Shown: positions 35,961 through 44,889 of the stretch, in pieces
Position numbering within the stretch: position 1 is the stretch's first letter
How the letters are laid out: each line of letters opens with the position of its first letter
Source of the DNA: Lysobacterales bacterium
GTDB lineage: Bacteria > Pseudomonadota > Gammaproteobacteria > Xanthomonadales > Rhodanobacteraceae
Length of the DNA stretch: 64,000 nt
Direction of reading: 5' to 3'
Assembly (NCBI GenBank): GCA_015655335.1
Contig: JAATFF010000155.1
Location: 1 to 64,000, forward strand
Notes under the pieces: model-generated
Told to the model about the DNA's origin: nothing
Databases searched by the model: none
The model's input: the letters and a program-made list of their open reading frames with translations, nothing else
Translations under genes and position numbers: made by a program

Positions 35961-35986
35961 AAAAATTTGGATCGTGACAAATTTTT
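35961..35986. promoter_or_regulatory. 26-base inverted repeat before the GH92 gene
   Basis: AAAAATTT and AAATTTTT arms surround a 10-base centre in the AT-rich 290 bases between GH125 and GH92. It may be an operator for a sugar-responsive regulator or an AT-rich hairpin ending the GH2/GH125 message; the T5 after the right arm allows the latter. Confidence 0.45.
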
Positions 35987-36143
35987 CCTTTACAGTCCTG
36001 TGAGTGACGCATCGAGCCGGGGCTCGTTTCGTCGCGGTGGTTGAGCGCGTTTTGCACGTGATCGGGGTATCCCTCTACTCCCGAAGACTTGGCTGACGCT
36101 TCCACCTCATTCAACGACAGCTTTTGAATTCTGGAGAGCACGC

Positions 36144-38600
36144 ATGGTGTCCCGTCGACAGTTCCTGCAAGGCGTGGGTGCGTTCGCCGCACTGAGTGGA
36201 CCGCTGCCCGCCTTTGCGCGCCTTGCCCATGCCTCCGGGCTGACGAAACAAACGACGGGTACGCAAGCAAACGGCGTGTCGCAGTACGTCGATGTGTTTG
36301 TGGGCACCGGCGGTCACGGCCATTTGTACCCGGGCGCGTCGATGCCTTACGGCATGGTGCAGCTCAGTCCCGATACCCACGATGCGGGTTGGGATGCGTC
36401 GTCGGGCTATCACCAGGGCGATGGCTCGATCATGGGCTTCTCGCACACGCACCTCAGCGGAACCGGTGCCAGCGACATGCTCGACGTGCTGGTTATGCCG
36501 GCGCAGGGCCCCGTGTTGCTGCAGCCGGGTAGTCGCGGTTTGCCGGATGCCAACTATCACTCGCGGTTCGATGGCGCAGCGGGCGCGGGACCGCAGTTGA
36601 GTGCGAACAATCATGCGACGCCAGGACATGGCTATCGTTCACGTTACGAGCGTGCATCGGAGCAAGCACGTCCCGGTTATTACCGGGTGCATCTGACCGA
36701 CCACGATATCCGCGCGGAATTGACCGCCGGCTTGCGTGCCGGTTTGCATCGCTACACCTTTCACGGGCCGGGCAAGGGTCATCTGCTGATCGATCTTGCG
36801 CATGGCTTTCACGACAACGCGAACGTGCCGTGCGCCGTTACCGATGCGCAATTGCGCCTGATCGGCAACGACACGCTGGTGGGTGGTCGACGCGTACACC
36901 AGTGGGCTAATGGCCGGCATATTTATTTTGCGATGAAGGTGTCGCGCCCGTTTTCCGATGCCACCCTATATTCGGAAGATGCCGCATTGCCCAGCGGTAC
37001 GGCGCAAGTGCAAGGGACGCATCTCAAAGCGGCGCTGCATATCGACGATGTCGCGCGCGCGCCGGTGCTGGTGAAGGTCGGCATCTCCGCGGTCGATATC
37101 GATGGCGCGCTGCGAAACCTGGACGCGGATATCCCTGACTGGGATTTCGATCTTCTGCAGCGCACTGCCGCGGAAACCTGGGAACGCGAGCTCAGTCGCA
37201 TCCGTATCGAATCCTCGTCGCAGGCCGTTATGCGCAGCTTCTACAGCTCGCTGTATCACACGATGCTGGCGCCTACGTTATTCAGCGACGCGGATGGCCG
37301 CTATCGCGGCATGGATCTGGCCGTGCATCAGCTGCCGGAGGGTCAGCACAACTACAGCACGTACTCGTTGTGGGACACCTATCGTGCTTTGCACCCGCTG
37401 CTAACGCTTTATCAATCCGAGCGCGTGCCGGATCTGGTCAATGGCTTGGTGCGCATGGCGGCCGAAAGCCCGGACGGTCCGCCGGTGTGGCCGCTGCAGG
37501 GTGTGGAAACGGGATGCATGATTGGCTATCACTCGGCCGTGGTTATCGCCGAAGCGCAGGCCAAAGGTTTTGCCGGCATTGACTACGCAAAGGCATGGCC
37601 GATTTATCGCAAGCGCGCGATGGATGACGATTACCGCGGTCTTCCGTACTACCGCAAGCTGGGTTACATCCCCAGCGACAAGGAAGGCGAGGCCGTCAGC
37701 AAAACGCTCGAATACGCTTACGATGACTGGGCGTTGTCGCACATGGCGGACGCCGCGGGCGCGAAGGACGATGCAGCCATGCTTCGTCGACGCTCGCGCA
37801 ATTATCGGCACGTCTTCGATACCGCGATGAACTTTGTGCGCCCCCGCGGCAACGACAGTCAATGGCTGGAACCGTTCGATCCGCGCGGCATGGGGCACTC
37901 CAAGCAATGGCGCGACTTCACGGAGTCCAACGCCTGGCAAGCCACCTTCCTCAATCAGCACGACTTGTATGCCTACATGGGGTTATTCGGCAGCCCCGAG
38001 GTATTCGAGCGCAAGCTGGACGAACTTTTCACCACCAGTTCTCGGCTACCGCCAGACGCACCGCCCGATATCGCGGGCATGGTCGGCCAGTACGCGCACG
38101 GTAACGAGCCCAGTCATCACGTGGCCTATCTTTACGCGTACACCGGCGCGCACTACAAAGCTCAGGCCCGCGTGCGCATGTTGATGGACACCATGTATCC
38201 GCCTGATCCCGACGGCCTGGCTGGCAACGAAGACTGCGGCCAGATGAGCGCCTGGTACGTGATGAGCGCGCTCGGCCTGTACGCGGTTGATCCGGTGAGC
38301 ACGAACTACGTATTCGGCAGCCCGCTGTTGGATCATGCGGAAGTAGCGCTCGGCGGCGATCGCAAGCTGATCATCCGCACCATCGATAACGGCAAGAATC
38401 GACCGTATATCCAGTCCGTGCAATGGAACGGCCAACCTTGGACGCGCAGCTGGATCAGCCACGCCGAACTGGCCGCTGGCGGCACGCTCCAATTTCATAT
38501 GTCCGATACGCCCAACATGCAGTTCGGCGCGGCGCTGTCGGATCGGCCGCCCTCGTTCGGCGCAGCGGCCGGCGAGGCCATCGCTATCGACGCAAGCTGA
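36144..38600 (+). CDS. Alpha-1,2-mannosidase, GH92, Tat-exported
   Basis: 818 residues, GGAGAG upstream of the ATG. Twin-arginine signal SRRQFLQGVGAFAALSG. GH92 hallmarks: VDVFVGTGGHGHLYPGASMPYGMVQLSPDT, MGFSHTHLSGTGASD, TYSLWDTYRALHPL, GNEPSHHVAYLYAYTG and GNEDCGQMSAWYVMSALGLYAVDP. GH92 enzymes are calcium-dependent inverting exo-alpha-mannosidases, mainly on alpha-1,2 links of high-mannose glycans. With GH2 and GH125 it would strip such glycans. A strong terminator follows at 38641. Confidence 0.95.
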   Translation: MVSRRQFLQGVGAFAALSGPLPAFARLAHASGLTKQTTGTQANGVSQYVDVFVGTGGHGHLYPGASMPYGMVQLSPDTHDAGWDASSGYHQGDGSIMGFSHTHLSGTGASDMLDVLVMPAQGPVLLQPGSRGLPDANYHSRFDGAAGAGPQLSANNHATPGHGYRSRYERASEQARPGYYRVHLTDHDIRAELTAGLRAGLHRYTFHGPGKGHLLIDLAHGFHDNANVPCAVTDAQLRLIGNDTLVGGRRVHQWANGRHIYFAMKVSRPFSDATLYSEDAALPSGTAQVQGTHLKAALHIDDVARAPVLVKVGISAVDIDGALRNLDADIPDWDFDLLQRTAAETWERELSRIRIESSSQAVMRSFYSSLYHTMLAPTLFSDADGRYRGMDLAVHQLPEGQHNYSTYSLWDTYRALHPLLTLYQSERVPDLVNGLVRMAAESPDGPPVWPLQGVETGCMIGYHSAVVIAEAQAKGFAGIDYAKAWPIYRKRAMDDDYRGLPYYRKLGYIPSDKEGEAVSKTLEYAYDDWALSHMADAAGAKDDAAMLRRRSRNYRHVFDTAMNFVRPRGNDSQWLEPFDPRGMGHSKQWRDFTESNAWQATFLNQHDLYAYMGLFGSPEVFERKLDELFTTSSRLPPDAPPDIAGMVGQYAHGNEPSHHVAYLYAYTGAHYKAQARVRMLMDTMYPPDPDGLAGNEDCGQMSAWYVMSALGLYAVDPVSTNYVFGSPLLDHAEVALGGDRKLIIRTIDNGKNRPYIQSVQWNGQPWTRSWISHAELAAGGTLQFHMSDTPNMQFGAALSDRPPSFGAAAGEAIAIDAS

Positions 38601-38640
38601 TTCCCCTCCGTCGAAGCATGGTGAAAGTGGCGCTTCGGCA

Positions 38641-38676
38641 GGCCTGGTGCGATTCGCGGTCGCACCAGGCCTTTTT
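38641..38676 (+). terminator. Rho-independent terminator after the mannosidase genes
   Basis: GGCCTGGTGCGA pairs with TCGCACCAGGCC over 12 bases, loop of 7, followed by five T. It lies 40 bases after the GH92 stop. Confidence 0.92.
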
Positions 38677-38861
38677 ATGGCGCGTTTCGGTATAGACGTT
38701 CGCGTTGCCGTCACGCGCCAGTTGCTTGTTATTTCAGTAAAGAGATGCGAAAACGCCAACAAAGCGGCAGAGCTTAGCCGCGACAGGCAACATGCCGATT
38801 TGGCCGATTATCATGCGACGATAGCCCTCGGCGCCCGCGCTGATGCGGCGAGGTAAACATC

Positions 38862-40388
38862 ATGCGTAGCGATGTCTTGATTGTCGGCGCGGGTCCTACC
38901 GGTCTTGTGCTCGCGCTATGGCTCACGAAGCTCGGTGTTAACGTCCACATCATCGACAAGACATCCGAGCCAGGTACCACGTCGCGCGCGCTAGCTGTTC
39001 AGGCGCGCACGCTTGAGCTCTATCGTCAACTCGATCTCGCCGATGCCGTGGTGAGTCGCGGTCACAAGGTGCCGGCCGTCAATTTATGGGTGAAGGGCGA
39101 GCGCGCAGCGCACGTGGTATTCGACACGGTCGGCTCGGATCTGACGCCTTATCCTTTCTTGAATATCTTTCCGCAAGACGAACACGAGCGGTTGCTTATT
39201 GAACGACTCGAACAGCTTGGCGTGACAGTGCAACGCCAAACCGAATTGGCTAGCTTCTCCGACAACGGCGAACATATCGTCGCTCAATTGCGCGGAGTCG
39301 ATGGACGCGAGACATCATGGGACGCAAGCTATATCGCGGGCTGCGATGGAGCTCGCTCGCTGGTGCGTGAAATCATCGGTACGCGCTTTCCCGGCGGGAC
39401 GTATCGGCAGGTCTTCTATGTTGCCGATATCGAAGCATCCGGACCTTCGCTCGATGGCGAGTTTCATATCGATCTGGACGAAGCCGACTTCCTCGCCGTA
39501 TTCCCGTTGGCCGGCCAAGGCCGCGCGCGCCTGATCGGCACCGTTCGCGACGAGCGTGCGTATCACGCCGAAACGCTTACGTTCGAGGACGTCAGCCACC
39601 GGGCCATCGAACACTTAAAGGTCACCGTCGCCAAGGTGCATTGGTTTTCGACCTATCGTGTGCACCATCGCGTCACAGAGCACTTTCGCGAAGGGCGCGC
39701 CTTCTTACTCGGCGATGCGGCGCACATTCATAGCCCCGCCGGTGGCCAAGGCATGAATACCGGTATCGGCGATGCGATCAATCTGGCATGGAAGCTTGCC
39801 GCGGTGCTGGCCGGCCACGCGCCAGACTCTCTACTCGATAGCTATGAAGCCGAGCGAATCGTCTTCGCTCGACGATTGGTCGCTACGACCGATCGTGTCT
39901 TCAGCTTCGCAACGGCTGACGGCAACATCGCGAATCTGGTGCGCACGCGCTTAGCACCCGTTTTGATTCCTGCCGTTGCCCGCTTCGAGGCGACGCGCGA
40001 ATTTTTATTCCGCACCGTTTCGCAGATCACGCTGAATTATCGCGGCGGTCCGCTTAGCGATGGCGCATCGGGCACGATTCATGGCGGTGATCGCCTGCCC
40101 TGGGTTGTCGCAGGCGATGAGGATAATTTTGCCGGCCTGTCGACGATGTATTGGCAAGTGCATGTTTACGGTGCGGCAAGTGCTGAACTCGCCGCCTGGT
40201 GTACCGCTCATGGCCTGCCGCTACATGTTTTCGATTGGCGGCGGGAGCATGAAACCGCGGGCTTCGTACGCGATGCACTCTATCTTCTGAGACCGGATAC
40301 CTATCTGGCGCTCGTGGATTCATCCGGAGCGCCAGAAGTGCTCGCGCGTTATTTCGCCACGCGCGATATCAGGCTCTCGCCGCGTTAG
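38862..40388 (+). CDS. FAD-dependent aromatic monooxygenase (PheA/TfdB family)
   Basis: 508 residues. FAD motifs: DVLIVGAGPTGLVLALWLTKLG at the start, the DG motif CDGARSLVREIIG, and GDAAHIHSPAGGQGMNTGIGDAINLAWKLAAVLAG for the ribose-binding GD motif. A C-terminal thioredoxin-like region completes the phenol-hydroxylase-like layout. Such enzymes hydroxylate phenolic substrates or antibiotics using NAD(P)H. Its stop is only 6 bases from that of the beta-lactamase on the other strand. A second member lies at 55995-57533; they share these motifs but differ elsewhere. Confidence 0.88.
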   Translation: MRSDVLIVGAGPTGLVLALWLTKLGVNVHIIDKTSEPGTTSRALAVQARTLELYRQLDLADAVVSRGHKVPAVNLWVKGERAAHVVFDTVGSDLTPYPFLNIFPQDEHERLLIERLEQLGVTVQRQTELASFSDNGEHIVAQLRGVDGRETSWDASYIAGCDGARSLVREIIGTRFPGGTYRQVFYVADIEASGPSLDGEFHIDLDEADFLAVFPLAGQGRARLIGTVRDERAYHAETLTFEDVSHRAIEHLKVTVAKVHWFSTYRVHHRVTEHFREGRAFLLGDAAHIHSPAGGQGMNTGIGDAINLAWKLAAVLAGHAPDSLLDSYEAERIVFARRLVATTDRVFSFATADGNIANLVRTRLAPVLIPAVARFEATREFLFRTVSQITLNYRGGPLSDGASGTIHGGDRLPWVVAGDEDNFAGLSTMYWQVHVYGAASAELAAWCTAHGLPLHVFDWRREHETAGFVRDALYLLRPDTYLALVDSSGAPEVLARYFATRDIRLSPR

Positions 40389-40394
40389 ATAGGG

Positions 40395-41267
40395 CTATAT
40401 CGATGCAGCGGCAATACGTCCTACTTCTGCCAAAACCTCGCTGCGGCGTGCATCGTCTGCCATGGGCGCATCATAGTAAGCCGCCACGAGCAGCGGCTTG
40501 CGATGCGGCGGCCAGATGATAGCGACGTCGTTGGTTTCGCCGTTGCCACTACCTGTCTTATCGCCAACGCGCCAGCCATCCGGAATGCCGGCGCGTAGAA
40601 GTTTGCTGCCGGTGGTGGTTTCGCACAGCCATTGGATTAGCTGATTACGTGACAAATCGCTAAGCGCATGGCCGAGCGTAAGTACACGCAGGTTTGCCAC
40701 CATCGCCGCTGGCGTAGTGGTGTCGCTTACATGATCGGGGCTCGGGCGATTAAGTTCCGGTTCGATGCGATCCAGTCGGGTTGTCGGATCGCCGAGCTGA
40801 CGCGCATACGCCGTCACGCCGGCAGGACCGCCCAGACTTGCCAACAGCACATTGGCCGCCGTGTTGTCGCTAAGCGTGATAGCAGCTTCGCAAAGTTCGG
40901 CAATCGTCATGCCCGGCGGCCCCACATGGAGGCGGGTGACAGGCGCGTAAGACAGTATGGCCCTCTGGTCGAATACCACGCGCCGATCCAGCTGCTCCTT
41001 TCCTTGATCGACGCGCGTCAGCGTCGCGGCCACCAGCAACAGCTTAAACGTGCTGCACATCATGAAGCGCTCGTCGGCGCGATACAAAATGCGACGCTCG
41101 TTGTGTGTGTCCAGGATAGCCACGCCCAATCGGCCACCGTGCTGCCGTTCCAGCGCGATCAACCGCGCGTTGACGTCGTTTGTTTCGGCGGCCAGGGTAA
41201 ATGCAGGATGCAAGGCGAGTGCGGAGATACCGAGCACAGTACCTTTCAATAAGGATCGGCGATCCAT
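40395..41267 (-). CDS. Class A serine beta-lactamase, Tat signal
   Basis: 290 residues. The N-terminus MDRRSLLKGTVLG is a twin-arginine signal. All class A motifs are present: S72-TFK, S133-DN, E169-PELN and K237-TG-SG. Cys71 directly precedes the nucleophile (Ambler 69), but the partner Cys at position 238 of KPC/SME-like carbapenemases is Gly here. No LysR/AmpR-type regulator lies beside it. It would be periplasmic and hydrolyse penicillins or cephalosporins; the spectrum cannot be read from the sequence. Confidence 0.93.
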   Translation of the reverse strand: MDRRSLLKGTVLGISALALHPAFTLAAETNDVNARLIALERQHGGRLGVAILDTHNERRILYRADERFMMCSTFKLLLVAATLTRVDQGKEQLDRRVVFDQRAILSYAPVTRLHVGPPGMTIAELCEAAITLSDNTAANVLLASLGGPAGVTAYARQLGDPTTRLDRIEPELNRPSPDHVSDTTTPAAMVANLRVLTLGHALSDLSRNQLIQWLCETTTGSKLLRAGIPDGWRVGDKTGSGNGETNDVAIIWPPHRKPLLVAAYYDAPMADDARRSEVLAEVGRIAAASI

Positions 41268-41614
41268 GGGATGACTCCATGAGGAATGGGAGAACGGCGC
41301 GCGTCATGCACGCCGATATGATTTTAACCATCCTCATGGATCTTCGACGGTGGAATTTCGGGCAATTAAGAGGCGTTTTGCCTCACCGCCTAGTGAACTC
41401 GCTGAAACGCTATAACCCTATTCGTCTCCCACGTTTTTCCGTTATCGGACGAGTACGCCTGCTCCTAGTGCGTCGAGGTCGGCGCAACGGGCGACCAAAT
41501 CTGCTTTGGTATCGGAATCGGGACATCCATTGGCTCTTGCGAAGTTCATCCAGCAGTGATTTGAATGGGTACGGGGCGTTATCTCTTTCGATGACCGGCA
41601 CAGGAGGGTTGGGT
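41268..41614. other. Intergenic region between beta-lactamase and membrane-protein gene
   Basis: No gene seen. The frame of the downstream membrane protein runs open back to 41201, but lacks start signals before 41615. The two divergent promoters must lie here; no clear boxes were identified. Confidence 0.4.
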
Positions 41615-42430
41615 ATGCGCATAGCAGGTATGGGTCACGTTGTATTTGCCTTGGCATTCGTCGCGCTGGGTGCGCTCAGTCTCTTCTCCGGCGACTTCGC
41701 TTACGTGTGGCAGCCCGTTCCCCCGGATATCCCTGGGCGCGCGCTTTTGGCTTATGTTTCCGGCACGCTTATGTGCGCGACAGGCGTGGGCCTGCTGATC
41801 AAACGCAGCTTTGCAACGACATCGTTCGTGACGACGGTGTATGCGCTTATCTGGCTCCTGCTGCTGCATGTTCCCCACGTTGTGATGGCGCCGTTGCAAG
41901 AGGTCAATTGGGGAGGCTGTGCGGAAATCGTCACGCTGGTGGCGGCGGCGTGGATTCTCTACGCGTCGACGTCGGTTCCGAATAGCAGGCTCTACGTTGC
42001 ATCGCTTACGGGTGTGAAAGTTGTACGCATCGCGCGATGGATGTTTGCGTTGGCGATACCGCTCATCGGTCTGGAACATCTTATTTATGCGCAGCCCACT
42101 GCTGATTTAGTGCCGGCGTGGCTCCCCGATCGTATGGGCTGGGCTTATATGACCGGGATTGCGCACATCGCGGCAGGCGTGGCGATTCTCGTCGCCGTGC
42201 TTCCGCGTCTGGCCGCAACGCTGGAGGCCGTGATGATGGGTTGCTTCACTTTGTTCGTGTGGGCTCCCGCCGTCATCGCCACCCCTACGCAACGATTCGC
42301 CTGGACGGCATTGCTGATGTCGACCGTCATTACGGCGGCGGCCTGGATCGTTGCCGATTCGTACCGTGGCGCACCGTGGTTTTCTTTCAGCCGGTCGCGA
42401 AATCAGCTGACGGACTTGGCAACGCGCTAA
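41615..42430 (+). CDS. Predicted polytopic inner-membrane protein
   Basis: 271 residues from the ATG at 41615, set by AGGAGG eight bases upstream, although the frame is open further up. Seven or eight hydrophobic helices (VVFALAFVALGALSLFSG, LLAYVSGTLMCATGVGLLI, VYALIWLLLLHVPHVV, TLVAAAWILYAST, IARWMFALAIPLIGLEHLIYA, GIAHIAAGVAILVAVL, LLMSTVITAAAWIVADSY). It resembles DoxX-like or DUF-type membrane proteins, but I cannot name a family with confidence. Neighbours do not suggest a job. Confidence 0.75.
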   Translation: MRIAGMGHVVFALAFVALGALSLFSGDFAYVWQPVPPDIPGRALLAYVSGTLMCATGVGLLIKRSFATTSFVTTVYALIWLLLLHVPHVVMAPLQEVNWGGCAEIVTLVAAAWILYASTSVPNSRLYVASLTGVKVVRIARWMFALAIPLIGLEHLIYAQPTADLVPAWLPDRMGWAYMTGIAHIAAGVAILVAVLPRLAATLEAVMMGCFTLFVWAPAVIATPTQRFAWTALLMSTVITAAAWIVADSYRGAPWFSFSRSRNQLTDLATR

Positions 42431-42567
42431 GCCGATATCACGCAGGGCCGTCCATACAGCCCTTCACTCGTGGTGTGCTCCAGACGATCCATTGGACGAT
42501 ATGGGTCCTCGTCTTACCCCGTGGATTCGTTGAGTGCCCTTCATGGGCTGAATTGGACTGGCCGCGG

Positions 42568-42585
42568 CTGAGCCGCGCGGCTCAG
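42568..42585. repeat. 18-base perfect palindrome CTGAGCCGC-GCGGCTCAG
   Basis: Perfectly symmetrical, about 140 bases after the membrane-gene stop and about 110 before the sigma-54 promoter. It could be an upstream binding site for a sigma-54 activator or a transcript hairpin. No T run follows. Confidence 0.4.
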
Positions 42586-42698
42586 TGTTCGCGCGCAAGC
42601 GTGAAGACAGTTATGCGTTCATCAATGTGATTTCATCGGGCCAATCGCGCCGGGAGTCGATACCGCCCAACACCCTCCCTTGAGAGGGAAATGCCCCG

Positions 42699-42713
42699 TG
42701 GCACGCTCTTTGC
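42699..42713 (+). promoter_or_regulatory. Sigma-54 (RpoN) type promoter TGGCACG-N4-TTGC
   Basis: TGGCACGCTCTTTGC matches the -24/-12 consensus, with GG at 42700-42701 and GC at 42712-42713 exactly ten bases apart. Transcription would begin near 42725, giving a leader of about 210 bases before the diguanylate cyclase start. Confidence 0.75.
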
Positions 42714-42795
42714 CTCATCTGCGAACCAGTCAGTCCGGCGTAAATCCTTATCGCGCCGCCTCGATCCAACCCATGCCCGGAGGTACCAATACATC

Positions 42796-42828
42796 ATGTT
42801 GACGACAACGCGACTCGATATGCATTAG
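42796..42828 (+). CDS. Possible 10-residue leader peptide
   Basis: ATG-TTG-ACG to TAG encodes MLTTTRLDMH, with GGAGG 11 bases before the ATG. It sits in the sigma-54 leader 108 bases before the cyclase gene. Length makes any call weak; it might only act in translational control. Confidence 0.3.
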   Translation: MLTTTRLDMH

Positions 42829-42936
42829 ACCCCTCGGGCGTTATAGCTTGAGGTTTGGAGCGTGCCGGCCGACATAGTCATAGGCAGGCCTTCCATCCTC
42901 ATCGCTAGCAACGATGCCCGTCGCGGAGTTCTCACG

Positions 42937-44103
42937 ATGCAGTTAAACGTCGAGACACTAGCGCTCATTAACGGCGGACAGGCTTTAGTGCTTGCGCTCA
43001 TGCTGTGGTTCGGCGCGCATGGCCGGCGCAGCGATGCGCTTAACGGTATGCACTTGCGCGCTGTCGCGTTGCTGCTGGAAGCGTGCGGCGACGCGATGTT
43101 GGCTTTCGATGTCCACCTCTCGCCGCTTGTCGTGCTGCTGGTGGGCAATACGCTTAATCTTTCTGCTCAGGCACTGACGATTGTTGCCTTGCGCATGGTG
43201 CTGAAGCGGTCGCTTCGTTGGCGTACCGCGTTGATCTTGGGTGTCGTGGGCTGGCTCGGGGTGACGTGGCTGAGCACGATGCATCCCAATTATCCGCTAC
43301 GCGTGTTGTGGGGCTCCTTCATCATTGCCTGCAATATTTCTCTCAACATTTCCGCGCTGTGGGGCGGCTGCGGCAAGCGCGAGACCCGGGCGCAATGCCT
43401 GCTGCTCTGGACCTATGTTCTAGGCATTGCGCTGCTGGTTTGGCGCAATGTTTCGCTGTGGATGCTTGCGACTCCTTTGCAAGGCATCAGCACGCCGTCT
43501 CCGATCAATACGTTTTATGTTTTGCTGTTCGGTATCCAGCCGCTGCTGGCGAGCGTAGGTTTTCTGCTGCTGTACAACGAAATCCTGCAACGCGAACTGT
43601 TCGACCTGGCGCGTATCGACCCACTCACAGGCGTCACCAACCGGCTGGGGCTTCTTGAAGCATCCGAAGCATTGCTCGCGAGTGCGCGCGCCAAGCAAGA
43701 ATCCATTGGTGTGCTGCTGATCGATGCGGATCACTTCAAGAGCGTCAACGATCGCTTTGGCCATGACGATGGCGATCGGGTTCTGCTGGAAATGGTGGCT
43801 AATATTCGACGCATGCTGCGTGGCGGCGACATGGTCGGACGCGTCGGCGGCGAAGAGTTCCTTGTGCTGTCGCCCTCCGTTAAAGCATCCGATCTCATCG
43901 CGCTGGGCGAACGCATTCGCACAGCCATCGAACGCACGTCGTTTTTCATCGCCGGCGAGACGTATGCCCTTACCGTTTCCATCGGTGCCGCCATCGCCGA
44001 GGCAAGCGAACCGGACATGATGGGCGCACGACGCAGAGCCGATAAGGCGCTTTATGAAGCCAAGCGGGCCGGGCGCAATCGCGTCATGATTTCGGCGTCT
44101 TGA
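42937..44103 (+). CDS. Membrane-bound diguanylate cyclase (GGDEF)
   Basis: 388 residues from the ATG at 42937 (GGAG upstream), preferred to a GTG at 42862. About seven hydrophobic helices fill residues 1-210 and end in a short helix FLLLYNEILQRELFDLARIDPLTGVTNRLGLL. The GGDEF domain follows with DADHFKSVNDRFGHDDGD and active GGEEF near residue 305. No clear RxxD product-inhibition site is in the usual place. It makes c-di-GMP from GTP, answering a membrane signal. A sigma-54 promoter upstream suggests control by an RpoN activator, as for motility genes. Confidence 0.92.
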   Translation: MQLNVETLALINGGQALVLALMLWFGAHGRRSDALNGMHLRAVALLLEACGDAMLAFDVHLSPLVVLLVGNTLNLSAQALTIVALRMVLKRSLRWRTALILGVVGWLGVTWLSTMHPNYPLRVLWGSFIIACNISLNISALWGGCGKRETRAQCLLLWTYVLGIALLVWRNVSLWMLATPLQGISTPSPINTFYVLLFGIQPLLASVGFLLLYNEILQRELFDLARIDPLTGVTNRLGLLEASEALLASARAKQESIGVLLIDADHFKSVNDRFGHDDGDRVLLEMVANIRRMLRGGDMVGRVGGEEFLVLSPSVKASDLIALGERIRTAIERTSFFIAGETYALTVSIGAAIAEASEPDMMGARRRADKALYEAKRAGRNRVMISAS

Positions 44104-44379
44104 CGGCAAAACGCGAGTTTTTACGACCGCTCAATGTGACGGTTTGTGTCCAATCACGGTCCTTGGCGCCAGGTTGCCAGCGCTGAGCAGGTACCCGAAC
44201 CCGGCTTCGAAGCAGCGAGTTAGCGCTACCTCCAATCCGGCGGCGCGTAAGCGATGGGCATATTGAGGAAGTTGACGAATATCGTCGATCGACACCTGTC
44301 CTGCGGGCCGATGAACCCATTAATTGATCTTTGTCATCCCACAAGCATGCGGCCGTTCGGGTGGCCTGTTTCTGCTCGA

Positions 44380-44838
44380 TCAGTGCTTGGTGGCTGGCTC
44401 GATCGGTTGGATGACTGCGTCGATCATATGGATAACACCATTGCTTGACGCGATATCCACGCCAATCAGGTTGGCGCCATCGATCCGGATCTTATTGCCT
44501 TCCATGGTGATGGCGGCCGACTGACCTTGCATCATTTTGGGATGCGACATGGTGCCTACATCGGCCGCGGACGCACGGCCTGGAAGGACGTGGTATTTCA
44601 GCACAGACACCAATTCGGCTTTGTTTTCCGGCTTCAACCATTCGTCGAGCGTACCGCTCGGCAGCTTGCCGAAGGCATCGTCGTTCGGAGCAAAGATGGT
44701 GTAGGGCCCCGAACCGCTCAAGACGTTGGTCAGCCCGGCGACATCCAATGCCTTGCGTAACACGGTGAACGACCCGAGGGAATCGACCGAATCGACGAGA
44801 TTTCGATTCGGATTATGGTTGTTAACGTTGGTGTTCAT
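44380..44838 (-). CDS. Fasciclin (FAS1) domain protein, copy 1
   Basis: 152 residues from the ATG at 44838 (AGGA eight bases upstream). One FAS1 domain: NLVDSVDSLGSFTVLRKALDVAGLTNVLSGSGPYTIFAPNDDAFGKLP (H1), ending SSNGVIHMIDAVIQP (H2). There is no classical signal peptide: the N-terminus is MNTNVNNHNPNRN. FAS1 proteins mediate adhesion or bind small ligands. It shares order and much sequence with the copy at 45604, and both carry the same upstream hairpin. Confidence 0.9.
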   Translation of the reverse strand: MNTNVNNHNPNRNLVDSVDSLGSFTVLRKALDVAGLTNVLSGSGPYTIFAPNDDAFGKLPSGTLDEWLKPENKAELVSVLKYHVLPGRASAADVGTMSHPKMMQGQSAAITMEGNKIRIDGANLIGVDIASSNGVIHMIDAVIQPIEPATKH

Positions 44839-44875
44839 CACTTTTCCTGCAAAGAAATCTGCACGCAAACCCGAA

Positions 44876-44889
44876 GCGGCCGAAGCCGC
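44876..44889 (-). promoter_or_regulatory. Leader hairpin GCGGC-TTCG-GCCGC of fasciclin copy 1
   Basis: On the minus strand the 5-base stem closes a TTCG tetraloop about 40 bases before the start codon. The same hairpin stands before copy 2, and in both the block CGAGGCTGAG follows at exactly 65 bases. Confidence 0.6.

Larger units (their letters stand above)
42431..42936. other. Intergenic region with regulatory signals before the diguanylate cyclase
   Basis: Holds an 18-base perfect palindrome at 42568-42585, the sigma-54 promoter at 42699-42713 and a very short open frame at 42796-42828. Longer frames across 42431-42630 overlap the end of the membrane gene and look like shadows. Confidence 0.5.

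Noticed and set aside
42118..42630. 170-residue plus-strand frame after the membrane-protein gene
   Set aside because: Begins inside the membrane gene in another frame, lacks a ribosome site and runs over the 18-base palindrome.
44084..44344. tRNA-like or gene remnant (minus strand, with a GGGTTCGGGTACC stretch)
   Set aside because: No acceptor, D or anticodon stem can be folded around it, and the frame has no protein family.
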